Below are positions 1-11,554 of a DNA stretch of 64,000 nucleotides, piece by piece. The notes under the pieces were generated by a model. The model made no database searches. It saw nothing but the letters and a program-made list of their open reading frames with translations, and had not been told where the DNA came from. A program made the translations under genes and the position numbers. The DNA comes from Phytophthora quininea. Its lineage: Eukaryota; Oomycota; Peronosporomycetes; Peronosporales; Peronosporaceae. The DNA lies in assembly GCA_011947345.1 (NCBI GenBank), contig JAAVTG010000082.1, forward strand, positions 1-64,000, given 5' to 3'. The first letter of the stretch is position 1; each line of letters begins with the position of its first letter.

Positions 1-1
1 A

Positions 2-325
2 GCCAACTCGTCCACGATGACTCCGCAGATGATCGCCACCCGCAACGCACTCCCGCTCAACTCGACGTCCACGCTCATGTACATCCGAGACTCAAACACA
101 AACTCGACTGCCACTGCTGCTGCGGAGGATCCGAAAGCTAACTCTGCCACTGTCGCCTCGGCGAAGTCTCGAGACTCGATGAGCGTCAAGCTGTCTCGCA
201 AGATGAAGGAGCTGCTCCCACGCAAGACCGAGCGCGCAGATTCGTCGAGCGACTTGTCAAGGAAGGACGCGCACCGCCGACAGTTCGTCGAGTCTGGGGC
301 CTTCGTGCAGATGAGTCGTCGGTAG
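2..325 (+). CDS. C-terminal part of a Ser/Thr/Lys-rich protein, cut by the window edge
   Basis: The frame is open from the left edge to a TAG stop at 323-325, so this is the tail of a longer gene. The visible 107 or so residues are rich in Ser, Thr, Ala and Lys, with no membrane segment. A basic stretch (KLSRKMKELLPRK) near the middle could form an amphipathic helix. No domain is recognised and no function is proposed. The small frame at 681-865 ends in a similar Lys-rich helix (AKIAQKMK), which may mean the two are related. Confidence 0.45.
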   Translation, partial: ANSSTMTPQMIATRNALPLNSTSTLMYIRDSNTNSTATAAAEDPKANSATVASAKSRDSMSVKLSRKMKELLPRKTERADSSSDLSRKDAHRRQFVESGAFVQMSRR

Positions 326-680
326 AGCAAATAACGCAACTAATATACATATCTCTTTGACAAAACGCCTGCTAGCAAGAGCGTAGAGGGTTGCATGACG
401 GTCAATGCGTTGAATGTATTGCTTTTTGTGTCAGCAAAGATCTACGGATCTCTTTGTGATGAGTGTAGTGGGAGTGCGCGCATTCGTGAGCTCTTGTGCT
501 ATCGAGTCCTGCGACTGCATAATCTTTCGAGTTGATGTGGCAGGTCGACTGAAGTCGCCTCGAAGGCTTAGTGTACATGCAGGTTGTCATCCATCGCTCG
601 TTCACGAACGTCTTCCATTCGCAATTTTGCAGCCTAACTGCACCGACTCATACCCACCAACCAAGTCGATCAAGTCGACC
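326..680. other. Intergenic stretch, no supported gene
   Basis: Open frames exist on both strands but none shows a domain, a signal peptide or a codon pattern like its neighbours. Nothing else was recognised. Confidence 0.5.
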
Positions 681-865
681 ATGAACTCTTCCACCCGCTT
701 CGCACTGCCGATCAGCACGTATGCCAGCCTCAAGTTCTTGCACGAGGGAGCCCACGAAGACAAGCAGCAGCAGTCCAGGGGACCAAGAACGCGACCACTT
801 CGACAGATGCCAGCCAAGACGCCATAAAGGCCAAGATCGCTCAGAAGATGAAGGCGAGCCCGTAA
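681..865 (+). CDS. Small Lys/Gln-rich hypothetical protein, one frame break
   Basis: ATG at 681 opens a frame of about 30 residues (ALPISTYASLKFLHEGAHED). A one-base shift at the G run 778-781 then leads to a basic tail ending in AQKMKASP and a TAA stop at 863-865. The shift is the same kind as those in neighbouring conserved genes. The product would be about 61 residues with no recognised domain. Its Lys-rich end resembles the tail of the partial gene at the left edge. It could be a short secreted-like or regulatory peptide, or simply chance; the call is weak. Confidence 0.3.
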
Positions 866-1008
866 CGAATCAACTAACTGCAACTTGAGGACCATCACTC
901 CCCATAAGGGACCAACAATCATTGACCAACCATTTATCATATAACCTTTACATCGTCATATTTTGCCATCCATTCCGCGCGCAGTTTGAAACCCCATAGA
1001 GAAGCTCG

Positions 1009-3795
1009 ATGGTTGCCGCCACTGCCATGCGCATGGCTACACGGTCGTCCCCTCCGTCACAGCCGTCGGCACCGCGCCGTCGTCGAGCCCCGGGCCCTCT
1101 TAAGGGCGTCGTGGCCATGGTGGACGTGCGCGTGGGCGCCGACGCCCAGATCGACTGCAGCGACGTCGTCGCTCGCAAGCTCAAGGAATTGGGCGCGTCC
1201 ACCGTCAAGCGGTTCACGCCCAAGCTCACGCACATGGTGCTGAGCCACTTCACGCCGCAGTGGAAGGGCAAGATCGCCAAGTGGCAGGCCGGCGGAGGCT
1301 CCATGGCCGCCGCGGCCACTCGCTACGAGCTCAAGATTGTGTCCCAATTGTGGGTCAACGCCTGCTACGTGAGCAAGCAGAAGATGAACGAGAAGCCCTT
1401 CTTCCCCGTGAGTCAGAGTACTGACATTAGCGAGTCCTCAGCCTCCGCTTCTACAGCGCCAAAGCTTAAGAGACGCAAGTCTCTGGGCGCAGATAAAGAA
1501 AATAAGGACAATGCAGGCGCAGGGACGGAGGAGCTGACGACGCCACCTCCGTCCAAGATGAGCAAGCCAGCCACTGGCCGCAGGAAGCGGCGCGCGCTGA
1601 GTATGGAGCCCATGACGTCGGACGCCATTCTCAAGATGCTGGGCACGACAGAGCCAGCCCCGAGACGCCCAAACAGCCCATCAGATCCAAAAGTGTCAGC
1701 TCGTCCGCCAAGCGGAGACGCACCATCTCCTGTCCTCCAAACACAGAGGAGATGGAGGAAATTATTTCATTGTCGCAGGCCACCAACGCCAGTTCTATCG
1801 TGGCTGAGAGCGAGTCGGAGAACGAAAAGGAAGATGACATCAAGGCGACGTCTAGTGCGGTGATTGAGATCCCAGACAGCCAGCCGTCGCCTGCGATGAA
1901 GAAGCAGATTTCGCCTGTAGTAAAGCAGCAAACGTCGCCTGCAGTATCGACACGAGCCAGCAGTGCACAGGAGACAGTTGGAGAAGTTCATGCGGAAACC
2001 ACCGACAGTGACAAGAAGGAACCGGCGGGTGAAGAAGTTAGTGCTGCGACTACTGATAGCGACAAAAGAAGCCGACAGCACGTGAATTGCGTCGACGGAA
2101 CCGCAATTCGCTCACGTACGGCAGCGGGTTGACGTTGAAGACAGGGATTTGGTCATGTACAGCTTGTGGCTGTTCGAATCCACGCGGACGCAGGCTTTGC
2201 TCCGCTTGCCAAGTACCGAAGGGCTCGGCTAAATCCCCACATCGGGTACCACCTCGTCTCCTACTGCCAGTACTGTTTCGGAATCTCCAAAGACGCCTGC
2301 TACCCCAGCTGAACCAACACCAGCTTCCGCTCCCCCACTTAAGCCTCCAACTCCACCTGAACCTCCAGCAGCTTCCGTCTCTCCAGTGCTGACGACGCCA
2401 AAGAGAAGAACCAGGTCCTCGACCTCCGCTGCAAAACTGAAAACACCCAGCCCAGCTGTTAAAGAGAGAACACCACGGTCATTGACGCGTGCGACAGCGA
2501 GCTCAGCTGCCAAGACGCGGACACCAAGTCCTGCCGTCTCTAGAATGACGCGGTCTGTTTCTAGAGCTTCCTCTCCATGTCCAGCGAAGAGACTGAAGAC
2601 TCCGAGCCCCGCCCCCAAAGCTCCCAGAGCATCGCCACCAAGTAGAAAAACGCCACGCTCTCGCTCTACATCCTCTCTGGGTAGTGCTTCTGCGCCACCT
2701 CCCGAACCAAAAACGTCTACAGCAAAGAAGGCATCTCGAAAGACCCCAACAGCTCAGTCAAGTGCTATGAGACTCACACAGAGCGCTAAAAAGCGCGCTC
2801 GCCCACCGCCGTCTAGCAACACCTTGACAACTCCAGTTATCAAGAAGGCGCGACGTGACACAAAGAAGGAAAACACGGTGGACGCGACGCCGGGGTCAGT
2901 CTCATTGTTCCCGAAGAAGTATCGGGACGTCAACTCGACCCCAATCCAACCAATTCCCTTACCCATGAGCTTCTCGAGCACCACCAGCAGGAAAACCCCA
3001 CGCAAAGTGCGTAATGTAATTGGCATTACGGGTGTAAATGCCGAGAAGCGAGGGGTTTTAGAGTGCGCGATCCACGCCATCGACGCCAACATGTGCAACG
3101 ACTCGGGCCATCGCAAAGCTCGTGTGGTGAAGAGTGTCGACTACTCAGCAGGCGTGACCCACCTCATCGTAGGAAAGGAAACGCGACGCACCATGAAAGT
3201 GCTGTTCGCTATCGCCCGAGGAGCGTGGATCGTGACGGAAGACTGGGCCTTCTCGTCCTTAGAGCAAGAGCGCTGGCTGCCAGAGGAAGACTTCGAGCTC
3301 ACCATGTTTGCCAACAAGTTCGCTCGTCTAAACTCGGACTCGCGGCAGATCTTCAAGGGCATGAAGTTCTTCGTCGGCTCGAACGTCGAGCCCTCGCGTG
3401 AAGTGCTGCAGTCGCTGATCCAAGTCGCTGGCGGAGAGGTAGCTACGCGTTGCAGTCCTAAAGAGGTTTGTAGGGTGTTGACAGTTTGATGTTGCTGTAG
3501 ATCTGCAAGCAGATTTCCGTCGCGGACATTTGCATTTGCGGCGATTCCTCGCTGTTCCGACGAGCGCAGCGCGCCGGGATTCGAGTTGTCACGTCAAAGG
3601 TTGGCCAGTGTCGTTGATCCGACGTTTGTTCGGGCTTGTACTGACATACGATCTATGTAGTGGGTCTTCGACAGCATTGCGACGATGCAACTCGAAGACG
3701 ACGCCAAGTACTGCTACGAAGGCGGGCCGGACACCCCCATGAAGAGCAGAAAAGCTGCTTCAGGCCTCGAGGAGCACTCGACGGTGCCTGAATGA
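1009..3795 (+). CDS. Microcephalin-like protein: three BRCT domains plus a RanBP2-type zinc finger
   Basis: Probable nuclear DNA-damage or chromosome-condensation protein. An N-terminal BRCT domain (1100-1410) contains the block PLKGVVAMVDVRVGADAQ, then HMVLSHF and LWVNACYV, the pattern of the microcephalin N-terminal BRCT. A long Ser/Pro/Lys-rich linker follows, interrupted by a RanBP2-type finger with C-x2-C-x10-C-x2-C spacing (CTACGCSNPRGRRLCSAC, about 2158-2211). Two C-terminal BRCT domains follow (about 3000-3790), with HLIVGKETRRTMKVLFAIAR, WIVTEDW and WVFDSIA. The reading frame breaks three times, at short runs 1658-1661 (C), 2064-2067 (A) and 2235-2238 (C); each is explained by one missing base. 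The last intron is 3600-3660. An earlier one ends at 3500 and starts at 3439 or 3466; 62 bp is the more usual length. The stop is at 3793-3795. Human microcephalin has the 1+2 BRCT order but no such finger. Confidence 0.75.
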
Positions 3796-4004
3796 AGAAG
3801 AATGTGCGTCGAAAATATTAGCTTAGATAACTTGAATGTGCATGCTTCGGTTGAGCCTGCTTCCTTCCTTCAACCGGTCGAGATGTGGCTCATGATCGAA
3901 AGTATAGTGATGACATCCGTGTTGAAAGCATCTAAATGAATTAACGGCGACGGACGAGCACAGACACACGGCGCCATCACCAAATGCACGCATGGCTACG
4001 AGAC

Positions 4005-4859
4005 TTACTGGCTCGCGCCAGTGGCAGCAGGAGCTGGAGTTGCAGCGGGGCTGGAGTTGCAGCGGGGGCTGGAGTTGCGCCGCTGCCTGTGGTGTTAGCA
4101 GCAGGAGCGCTACCAGGTGTGGGTGTTGCAGGAGGAGCCGCGTCACTACCGCTGGTGGAAGCTGAGGGGCGCTGCCGCTTTCTGGGGCGCTGGTAGCTGG
4201 GGCACTGCCGCTTCCTGGGGTGCGGGTAGCTGGTGTGCTGCCTGGCGTTGATGCTGCTGGGGCACCACTGTCCGACTTTGAGCTGCCACTGCCACTGGTG
4301 GGAAGCGAAGCGCTGCCGCTGGTGGCGTTGGAGTCGAGACTGCCGCCGCCACCACCGGTGCCGGCACTCGAGTTGCCGCACTCGCCCTGAGCAAAGTCGA
4401 CAGCCCAGAAGTGCACGAACTTGCGAGTCTTGTCGAACGTGTAGCCGGGGCCCATGACCGTGAACTTGCCGAAGATGGCCTTCTTGGCCGTCGCCGACGT
4501 CTTCCACGCCGCGACGATGCTCTCGGCCGATCTGTAGCCGGCACCCACGACTTCTGTCACGCCGGTGCCGTCGAATCCCTGGTCCTTGGCGCGCTGCGCG
4601 GGGTCGATCCGTCCGAGCCTGTGCTCTTGATGAAGTTGTTCTCCGCCATGTCGTTCGACTGCACCTGTGCCGCGTTCATGAGCAGCTCGTTAATACAGAA
4701 CGGCTCCAAGTCCTGCGTCTTGCGCTCGGAGTTGACGGCGTCGAGCAGTTCCTGGCGAAAGTTGACGACCTGCAGGTGACGCGACACGGTCGAGTCCTGG
4801 GCCGTGGCCACGGCCGCCACGCAGGCGAGGGCGACGGCATTGCGCACGTTAAAGACCAT
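4005..4859 (-). CDS. Secreted CAP/SCP (PR-1-like) protein with Pro/Ser/Thr-rich tail
   Basis: The start at 4859 gives a clear signal peptide (MVFNVRNAVALACVAAVATA). A CAP domain follows: FRQELLDAVNSERK near the N-terminus, then AAWKTSATAKKAIFG and TFDKTRKFVHFWAVDFAQGE, with Cys residues expected for this fold. The tail is low complexity, made of TPGS, GSAPA and ATPAP units, and is likely heavily O-glycosylated. CAP proteins bind sterols or lipids outside the cell and are common in oomycete secretomes. The frame breaks at three four-base G runs on the + strand (4600-4603, 4166-4169, 4047-4050). In the tail one repeat unit has five Cs and its neighbour four, which shows directly that the run length is what shifts the frame. 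The stop TAA reads from 4007 to 4005. Confidence 0.7.
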
Positions 4860-5538
4860 ACTCGTTCTTCCTGTACAAGCAGAGCTGTAGGGATCAAAGG
4901 ACCGGAGAATCGCTCCCGAGTCAATCGCAGAATGAGCTGTTAGCTAACCGCAGGGAGTGAGTGCATCAAGTCTGCTTTAGCCCAGACAACCCAGCGCCGG
5001 CAAAGCTGAGGATATGCTCGAGATAGGCACAGTCTCTTCCCGTGGACGACCAGCAAGGCAGTCCCCAATACAAACGCATGGAGTGTCAAGCGTAGCCAGT
5101 GCACGCAGAGCTCCCATCTGCTGTCAAGCTCAAGGTAAAGCTGCCCGAGAACCGGCTGCTCGACCTCCATCTCGAAGCTCTGTTAGACTCTCGCTCAGCC
5201 TCGGCCCATCGGCGTCCCTGGCGATGCCATGCCGGCAAAATTGCAGCGGCAATGCATGTTTTCGCGTCCGATAAACTTTTTGCTTGACAAACTTGGCAAA
5301 GAAGACGACAAGCGGCAATGCGCTCGCAAAAGCTGTACAATCCTGACTTTCCCTGCAAAGCATTTCGCTGTTCGACGCGAGCGCTTCAACGTACTGGTGA
5401 CAAACATGTAAAGCCTTCCCCAGCTCACTGCGTAATGGCAAAATGGCGCTTGCGAGGACCAAAGATATCTATGAACATCGGAGCACAACACTGGGCGTCT
5501 GGCTCTCTCTCGGTGCAAAGAGAGCCAACTACCGTAGC

Positions 5539-7451
5539 TTAGTCCCTCTTCTCCTTGTCCTCTTTCGAGGCGTCGATGGCGGACTTGACGATGGTGATGA
5601 CGGTCTTGACGCGCTTGAACATGACCTGTCCGGTCGACATCATGATCAGCAGCATGAACACGATCAGCGCCCAGTACAGGTGCGTCAGTGTGTGGCTCAC
5701 TTGCCTGCAGATTAACAAAACATCAGTACATGTCAAAGAAGGAGAAACACCCAGCGACCAACGTACTTGCAGTCGTAGAGGGGGATGTCGTATCCGATGT
5801 GCTCGTAGCACAGTAGGTCCTGCGTAATGCGGAACACCAAGAGCGCCAACGCCACCACGCCCGGGATCAGATAGAACTCGAGGTTCTTGTACGGGTCGCG
5901 CTCGGCGTTGATCTCGAGGTAGCGGTGGCGCTCCTTCTCGATGTCGTCCGCTAAGCTCTGACGGAAGCGCATGATCTCACTACGACGTCCCATACGAGCG
6001 CCTTCGTCAAACACGTCGATAGCGCCCTGAAGACACGCCTTATGGTGGGCTTCCAGTTCCTGGACGGGCACGTAGCTGCATTTGGAGCCGGCCATCTTCT
6101 CCATCTCGCGCTTGTATTTGATCAGTGCCTTGTCTTTCTGGTTGACGTTGTTGGCCTCTGCAGTGGCTTCCAGTAGCGTCTTCGCCTCGGGGAAGATCGA
6201 AGCTTCGCGGAAGAGACCTGCGTAGGTTTTGATGTACGTGAACAGCTCACGCGACGTGACCGTCGTGCCGTGAATTTTCTTGGGGAACAAATGCTTCGGG
6301 TCAAACAGATCGTCCAAGTAGGCCGTCAGCAGCTCCAAGAAGCGGTTGTCGATGGCTTCTACAGAGCCGTCATACTCACGCTCTGTGACGGCGTGTCCTG
6401 GGTGGGGTAGCAAGAAGCACGAGACCTTTTCAAAGCATGAACTGATCTGCTCTCGCGTGTCCGCCAGATCTTTCTGCTTGCGGGAAGACAGCAGCTCGAC
6501 CATGTACTGCTTCATGTCCTCTCGTTTCTCAGCTAGCGTCTGATTACGAGAGAAATCTTGCCAGTCGCGCACCAAGAAGTCCAAGCGCTGGAACGGGCGT
6601 GGGAGCTCCCTCTTCTCCTCTTCTTCGTCCTCTTTCTCTTCCTTCTTCTCCTCTCTCTTCTCTTCTTCAGCCTTATCACTCGCCGACGACGCAGTTTTAG
6701 CTAAACTAGGCGTCGTGGACACGGTGGAGGCCGTTCGGTCCAGCGATTTCTCACTGAAAGACGAACTTTTGCCGTCGCCAAACAACGCCATGCGACCGTA
6801 CTCGGTGAACAGCGCCAAGTGCTGTAGATTGTCCTCCTGGACACGCTTGTCCACATTGTAGATCTGGTACGAACTCAGCAACGTACTTAGCCCGAAGATA
6901 CTCGCCGTCAGCATCTGCGACGTCTCCGAGTCGAACATCCCCTGGGTATCAATGAGGAACACGGCAATGTCTTCCCCGTCTGGCTCTTCCTAATAAAGGG
7001 CGTCTCCCACATCCAGATTCCCGTCGTGTTGCGCTTACGACCAGCTCTCCAGCTGAAGCCCTTCTCCCCGTACGTCTGCTCTACGTTGGAGTTGCCTTCG
7101 AGCTTGCCTTCCCCGCTCCAGTGACACCTTCCATGACCCAGGCCTTCCACACTTCCGCGTTCTCGTCGTCGGCTCCGTCGGGCCTCAACATGCGGCCGTG
7201 GCTAGCGTGGCGCAGGTACCGTAGAAATAGATCCAAGACGAAGCTTTTTCCCGTGCGGAAGGCGCCGACCACCGAGAAAATGGCCACCTTCATGTCCTGC
7301 GGCACCTTGTGGAAGATGCTGCGCAGCGCCTCCTCGTCCAGGGTGAAGTTGGTGCCTTCCTCGTTGATGGACACGATCTGGCGGGCCTTGGGCAGCTCCT
7401 TGACGGGCTCCAGCGCCACGGGCGCCGGCGGGGAGACGCAGCGGAAGACAT
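5539..7451 (-). CDS. Atlastin / GBP-type dynamin-like GTPase (ER membrane fusion)
   Basis: Likely shapes or fuses ER tubules by GTP hydrolysis. The P-loop is GAFRTGKS, close to the atlastin GxFRKGKS. Downstream come the switch block GFSWRAG...TTGIWMW, the G3 motif LIDTQGMFDS, and DNLQHLALFTEYGRMAL, all in atlastin order. A charged EEKREEKKEE segment and a helical middle domain follow, then two hydrophobic segments (FYLIPGVVALALLVF and YWALIVFMLLIMMS) that form the membrane hairpin, and a short Lys-rich tail. An intron lies at 5705-5766 (62 bp, GT-AG on the minus strand). The frame breaks at 7430-7433, 7111-7114 and 6974-6977, each a four-base G/C run. The start at 7451 was chosen because it joins the P-loop frame across the first break. 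The best-supported name is atlastin-like. Confidence 0.8.
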
Positions 7452-7630
7452 GAGATGAGGTCCTGCTTGCTGGTTTATGAAACTGATCTTTGCAACGGAG
7501 AAAAAGTGGTGAAAGAACGGACTCAGACTCAGACGTTATATTGGTGTTTGTATCGGAGGATGAACTATGACGTTGTCGACGTGGGGGCAAAAATGTCAGC
7601 CATGATTTTAGTCCTGAAGCCGCGAAGAAC

Positions 7631-8447
7631 ATGGCGGAGACCAAGCTGGTGTTTGCAGTTCTTGGCGAAGCGGGTGTGGCTACTATCAAGATTGCAAGCG
7701 ATGCGAGAGTGACAGAGCTCCAGCAGGCGATATATGATTGCCAGCGGTACGATCAATCTTCGTTTCCGCCAAACGCGTTGAAACTGTACCTGGCCAAGAC
7801 AGCAGGCGGTGCGTGGCTGCCAGACGACGAAGCGCTGGTCGAGATGCTGCAGAGCTACCTCTCCATATTCTACCTTTCCATATGAAGCCGTGTTTAACGC
7901 TGATCGGGTGGTCTACCGTGAAGCAATCCGCCCCATTCCAGCAAGCGATTGTGAGGTGCTGTCGAAAGCCTTGCAATGGGTTATCAAGAGCTTCCATCAC
8001 ACGTTGATGGAGGACTCGGAAAATGAGTCACAGCATCTTCATCTGGTTGCTTCTACTTTGTCTGCAGTACTTCAGCTTGTGCCTGATGCTACAGTTTTTG
8101 TTAACGAAGAGTTGGAAGGGAAGCGTGTGGATGCTCGTGGAGTCTTCGCATTTGTCGTCGAGGGAGGTGAGAAGCGTGTGTGCTTCGTGCAAGCGAAGAA
8201 GGAGGACTTCGGCCAAGGAATGATGCAAGCTTTACTTGGCTGTGAGGTTATTGCAGATTTGGGCCAGAGCCACAGTGTTTGTGCTGTGGTGACGAATGGA
8301 GTAGCGTGGATGTTTCTGAGGAGCTTGGACGAGCAGATTCTGTGCGACGAGTTCAATGCGCTGACGTTCGATGGGGACGGCAAACCGAATCCAGCGCGGT
8401 TGACCTCGGTGACTGGAAAGCTACTCTCCCTGCTAACAACCGATTAA
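7631..8447 (+). pseudogene. Crinkler (CRN)-type effector, internally deleted and out of frame
   Basis: The first 75 or so residues are a CRN N-terminal domain with a ubiquitin-like start and the translocation-type motif LYLAKT (the family consensus is LFLAK). The C-terminal part (7890-8447) is a CRN effector domain with RVDARGVFAF followed by CFVQAKKEDF, which fits the D...(E/Q)xK spacing of PD-(D/E)xK nuclease-like CRN domains. Compared with the neighbour on the minus strand (8730-9796), about 95 residues are missing between them, including the HVLVVP motif that normally ends the translocation region. The two halves lie in different frames, joined near 7865. The gene is therefore either a deletion pseudogene or makes only the short N-terminal peptide ending at 7885. 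It lies tail to tail with its paralogue. Confidence 0.65.
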
Positions 8448-8729
8448 CAACTCCGCTCCCGGCGATCTACGTGTGCAGTTCGAGCTAGTAAAGCTATCAA
8501 TGAGTTTTTCAATCGTGATCAACTAGATCGAAAATTTTGTGCGGTAGACACTGCTCCTCTGAAGTCCCTTTTGAGCTATGACACCAGATTAATGCTGTCC
8601 TAGAGCGGTAACAAGTCAAGTCCAATCAAAATCCTTTCCGAAAGAATTACTAGTAAAAAGCTTTTAGCTGCTTTGATGGCCGTGCTTCTGCAGAACTGTA
8701 GCGGGCTACAATATCACTGGGATCGACCA

Positions 8730-9796
8730 CTAGGTTGTTAGCAGGTTGAGTAGCTTTCCAGTCACCGAGATCAACAGGTCTGGATGCATTTTGCCTTCCC
8801 CATCGAACTGCAGCATGTTGAGCTCGTCACACAGGATCTTCTCGTCCAAGCTCCGCAGAAACACCCACTTCTCTCCATTCGTCACCACAGCACAAACCTC
8901 GTGACTCTGGTCCAAGTCTGCAGCAACCTCACAGCCAACAAGAGCCTGCGCCATTCCTTGGGGATGTCGTTTGTTTTGGCTTCCACGATGCAGACGCGCT
9001 TACCACCCCGTAGGAGAACAAACTCGAATTGCCCGTGAGCATCCACGCGGTTCCCATCTAGTTCATGTTCAATATGAACTACCACGTCAGGCAGACGCTG
9101 CACAGCAGCCCACAAAATTGGAGCAATGATGTGTAGGCGCTTCGCCTCATTATCAGTGTCAGGGATCACCTCCATACCGAAGCACTTGATGATCCACTGC
9201 ATAACTGTCGACAGCACTTCCAAATCTCTTTGTGAAAGGAGACGGATAGCTTCGGTGTTTTTGCAATGTCTAGCTAGAACACTTGACTTGCAGCAGTCCA
9301 TCTCACAGACGAGAATGGCGTCGTATGCCCTGAAGTGTCTTTCCGCGCTTTCTTGTGTGAGTTTGCTGCGAGCAGCTTGTTGAGCTTGATCCAACGCTCC
9401 AGTCGATGGGGATGTGGAGCATTGACTTGCCCGATACCGCGCGTAATGTCCATACGGATTCCCGCAGGAGGCACAACCAGCACATGGATGTGGTGTCCGA
9501 ATGGGAAGTCCGTCCCCAAGTCGTTGAGCCTCCACGTGGCATACATCCCAGGATAGTTTGACACCAGCCCAACTCCGTTCTGCAGCATCCCAGCCAGATC
9601 TTCGCCGTCTGGCAGCCACTCGCCGCTTGCTGTCTTGGCCAGGTACAGCTCCAACGCGTTTGGCGGGAAGCGTTCGTACCGCTGGTAATCATCAATCGCC
9701 TGCTAAAGCTCAGTCACTCTTGCATCGCTTGCGATCTTGACAATAAACGCGCTCTCCTCGCCAAGGACCGCACACACCAGCTCGATCGCCGCCATG
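8730..9796 (-). pseudogene. Crinkler (CRN)-type effector with premature stop and frame breaks
   Basis: Full-length CRN architecture: start at 9796, LYLAKT motif, the HHIHVLVVPPAG block that closes the N-terminal domain (about 9460-9490), then a C-terminal domain with RVDAHGQFEF and CIVEAKTND, matching the D...ExK core of nuclease-like CRN domains. A TAG stop sits about 30 codons in, where the convergent paralogue at 7631 has a Gln codon. Further frame changes occur in the middle (about 9310-9380) and near 8950. The last segment ends SVTGKLLNLLTT, nearly identical to the end of the other copy. It is most likely a recent pseudogene from a tandem inverted pair. Confidence 0.65.
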
Positions 9797-9913
9797 TTCT
9801 TCTCACCGTAAAGCTTTGGGACTGAGAATCTTAGGCAACTTGTGCCTGAGAAGCAACTTGATTTCGATTGAATGAATGTGAAAGGTACTAGTTGAAGTGT
9901 GAAGGTTGCCTTT

Positions 9914-11554
9914 TTACTTTAGACCACCATCGCAAAGAGAGCGGTGAATGTAGACAGCCAGCCCGAATGACGAAAGCAGTGGCGACGCAGCTGATACTTC
10001 GAGACGAGATCCGGCCGCCAGACATGCCGTGTAGTCTTCGGGTGTCGACCACCACAACATAGAGCAGAGGTACCAGGTCAGACACACCGAGTTTTCACAA
10101 GCGTGTTGCAGATACGACTGCGCCTGCGAGTTGTAGTAGTACTGCTCCACCAGTACCGAGTCGTCCGCCGCAGCCACGATGAAGCTGTTCATGTCCGTCC
10201 AGGAGAGAGAACTCACGTTGTAGGCTGTGCTGGCCTTGAAAAGCTGCTGCCAACTCAACTCTGAGTGGGAGATGTTGGCGCCGTAGACGGTGAAGTCCAG
10301 CAGCTCGTATGTCGTGGCGTGATAGTCCCAGACTAGGAAGGCTGGGTTGTTGTAGAAGATGGGGAGATGGCGGCCGACATGAAGAGCGGCACGAGCGAAC
10401 TGTTGCTGCTGGAGACGTTGTCAGCTGTCACCACATCCTCCGGTTCTTCGGACTCCATGTCGGCAGTAAGCGGCAGTCGAAACTCGATGCTGTGCGTGTG
10501 GCCGAAGATTTGGGCCTTGATGACGTCCGCGTACTTGGTTACGATGTTCTTGTACGTGGTGATGTAGTTTTCTTCCCACATTGGCGAGCCGTCTTGCGAG
10601 TCAATGATCGGCGGATGTGGCCGACAATGTAGGCAAATCTGCTGCTGTTCCGGAGGGTTTCGAGCGTGTCGTTGAGCCACTGGAACTGGCCAAACGGGTC
10701 GACTTCATCCGTCGAGTTTGGCGTGTGTTTGGGCTGGAGAAGACACACAACGTGAGCTCAAATGAACTATACGATGAAAGGAATCGAAGCGACTTACCGA
10801 GTACGGAACCGTGTTGAGTGTGAGGACCAAGAGCTTCTCGTCAACCGCGTACGCCAGGTATCCGTGGGCGTTGAAGTACTTTAGGTTGTCTTCAGAGATT
10901 GAGTTGTTCCACGCGCCGGAGACCGCTACAATCGACGGGTTGTCCTCCGTGTCCGGGTCGGTGATGTTCATTGAGTATGCTGGACCTGCAGGAACACACG
11001 CGTTGTTAGCTTCCTCGATTATTCACTCAACCGTACAAGACAAACAACGCTTACTGGTGTCGGCATCCCCAAGATGGCGATCGTGTTCAACAGCAAGTCA
11101 GGGAAGTACTGGGTCATCGTTTGCACAGTCACTTTCACGGCTTCGGCGACGGACTCTTCAGACGAATCGTTGGAAGCTGCGTAGTCCCCGTGTACAGGAA
11201 GAAGTCTGGATTGGGCAGCACTTGCTGCGCGTATTGGAGCGCCGACTTCAGCAACGAGATCGGCGCGTCGTAGCCGTACTCGATCGGAATCTCGGCAGAC
11301 TCGTTCGAGTCGGAGATGTCGAGGTGAACGTCCGAGAAGTGCAACATGTGCTTGACCCCGACCTCGTCACCGACGGCACCGACGGCACTACCGGAGCTGG
11401 TACTGCCGACGGATCCAGTCTGCCCTTGCGACCCGGAACTCTCGTCGTTGACGCTGGTGGAGGTGATGGTCCCCGTTCGAATGCTGGACGGTCGAGCTTG
11501 GACGGTGGTGGCCAGCAAGCCCGTCGACAGCAAGTGAAACACGGAAAGACGCAT
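9914..11554 (-). CDS. Acid sphingomyelinase-like phosphodiesterase (secreted metallophosphatase)
   Basis: The start at 11554 gives a signal peptide (MRLSVFHLLSTGLLATTVQA). Metallophosphatase motifs occur in order: FSDVHLD (D-x-H), FFLYTG before the expected Asp, FAYIVGHI, and FGHTHSIEFR (the C-terminal metal-binding GHTH). The order and the overall length of about 520 residues fit the ASM-like (SMPDL3) family, which hydrolyses phosphodiesters or nucleotides in the secretory pathway or outside the cell. Introns lie at 10986-11054 and 10734-10797. The frame breaks at 11186-11189, 11067-11070 and 10361-10364 (four-base G/C runs), plus one near 10610. All four lie inside conserved blocks, so assembly error is more likely than decay. 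The tail has several Cys residues and no clear membrane anchor. Confidence 0.75.

Noticed and set aside
602..940. 112-codon minus frame with hydrophobic segments
   Set aside because: No signal or domain, and it overlaps the more gene-like small + frame at 681-865.
1650..2240. Frame changes of the microcephalin-like gene as introns or programmed ribosomal frameshifts
   Set aside because: No GT-AG pair of usable length spans them, no slippery site plus structure is seen, and all sit at four-base runs where one base restores the frame.
3466..3500. 35-bp intron in the microcephalin-like gene
   Set aside because: It fits the frame but is shorter than any other intron here (61-73 bp). A 62-bp alternative starting at 3439 is equally in frame, so the exact donor is left open.
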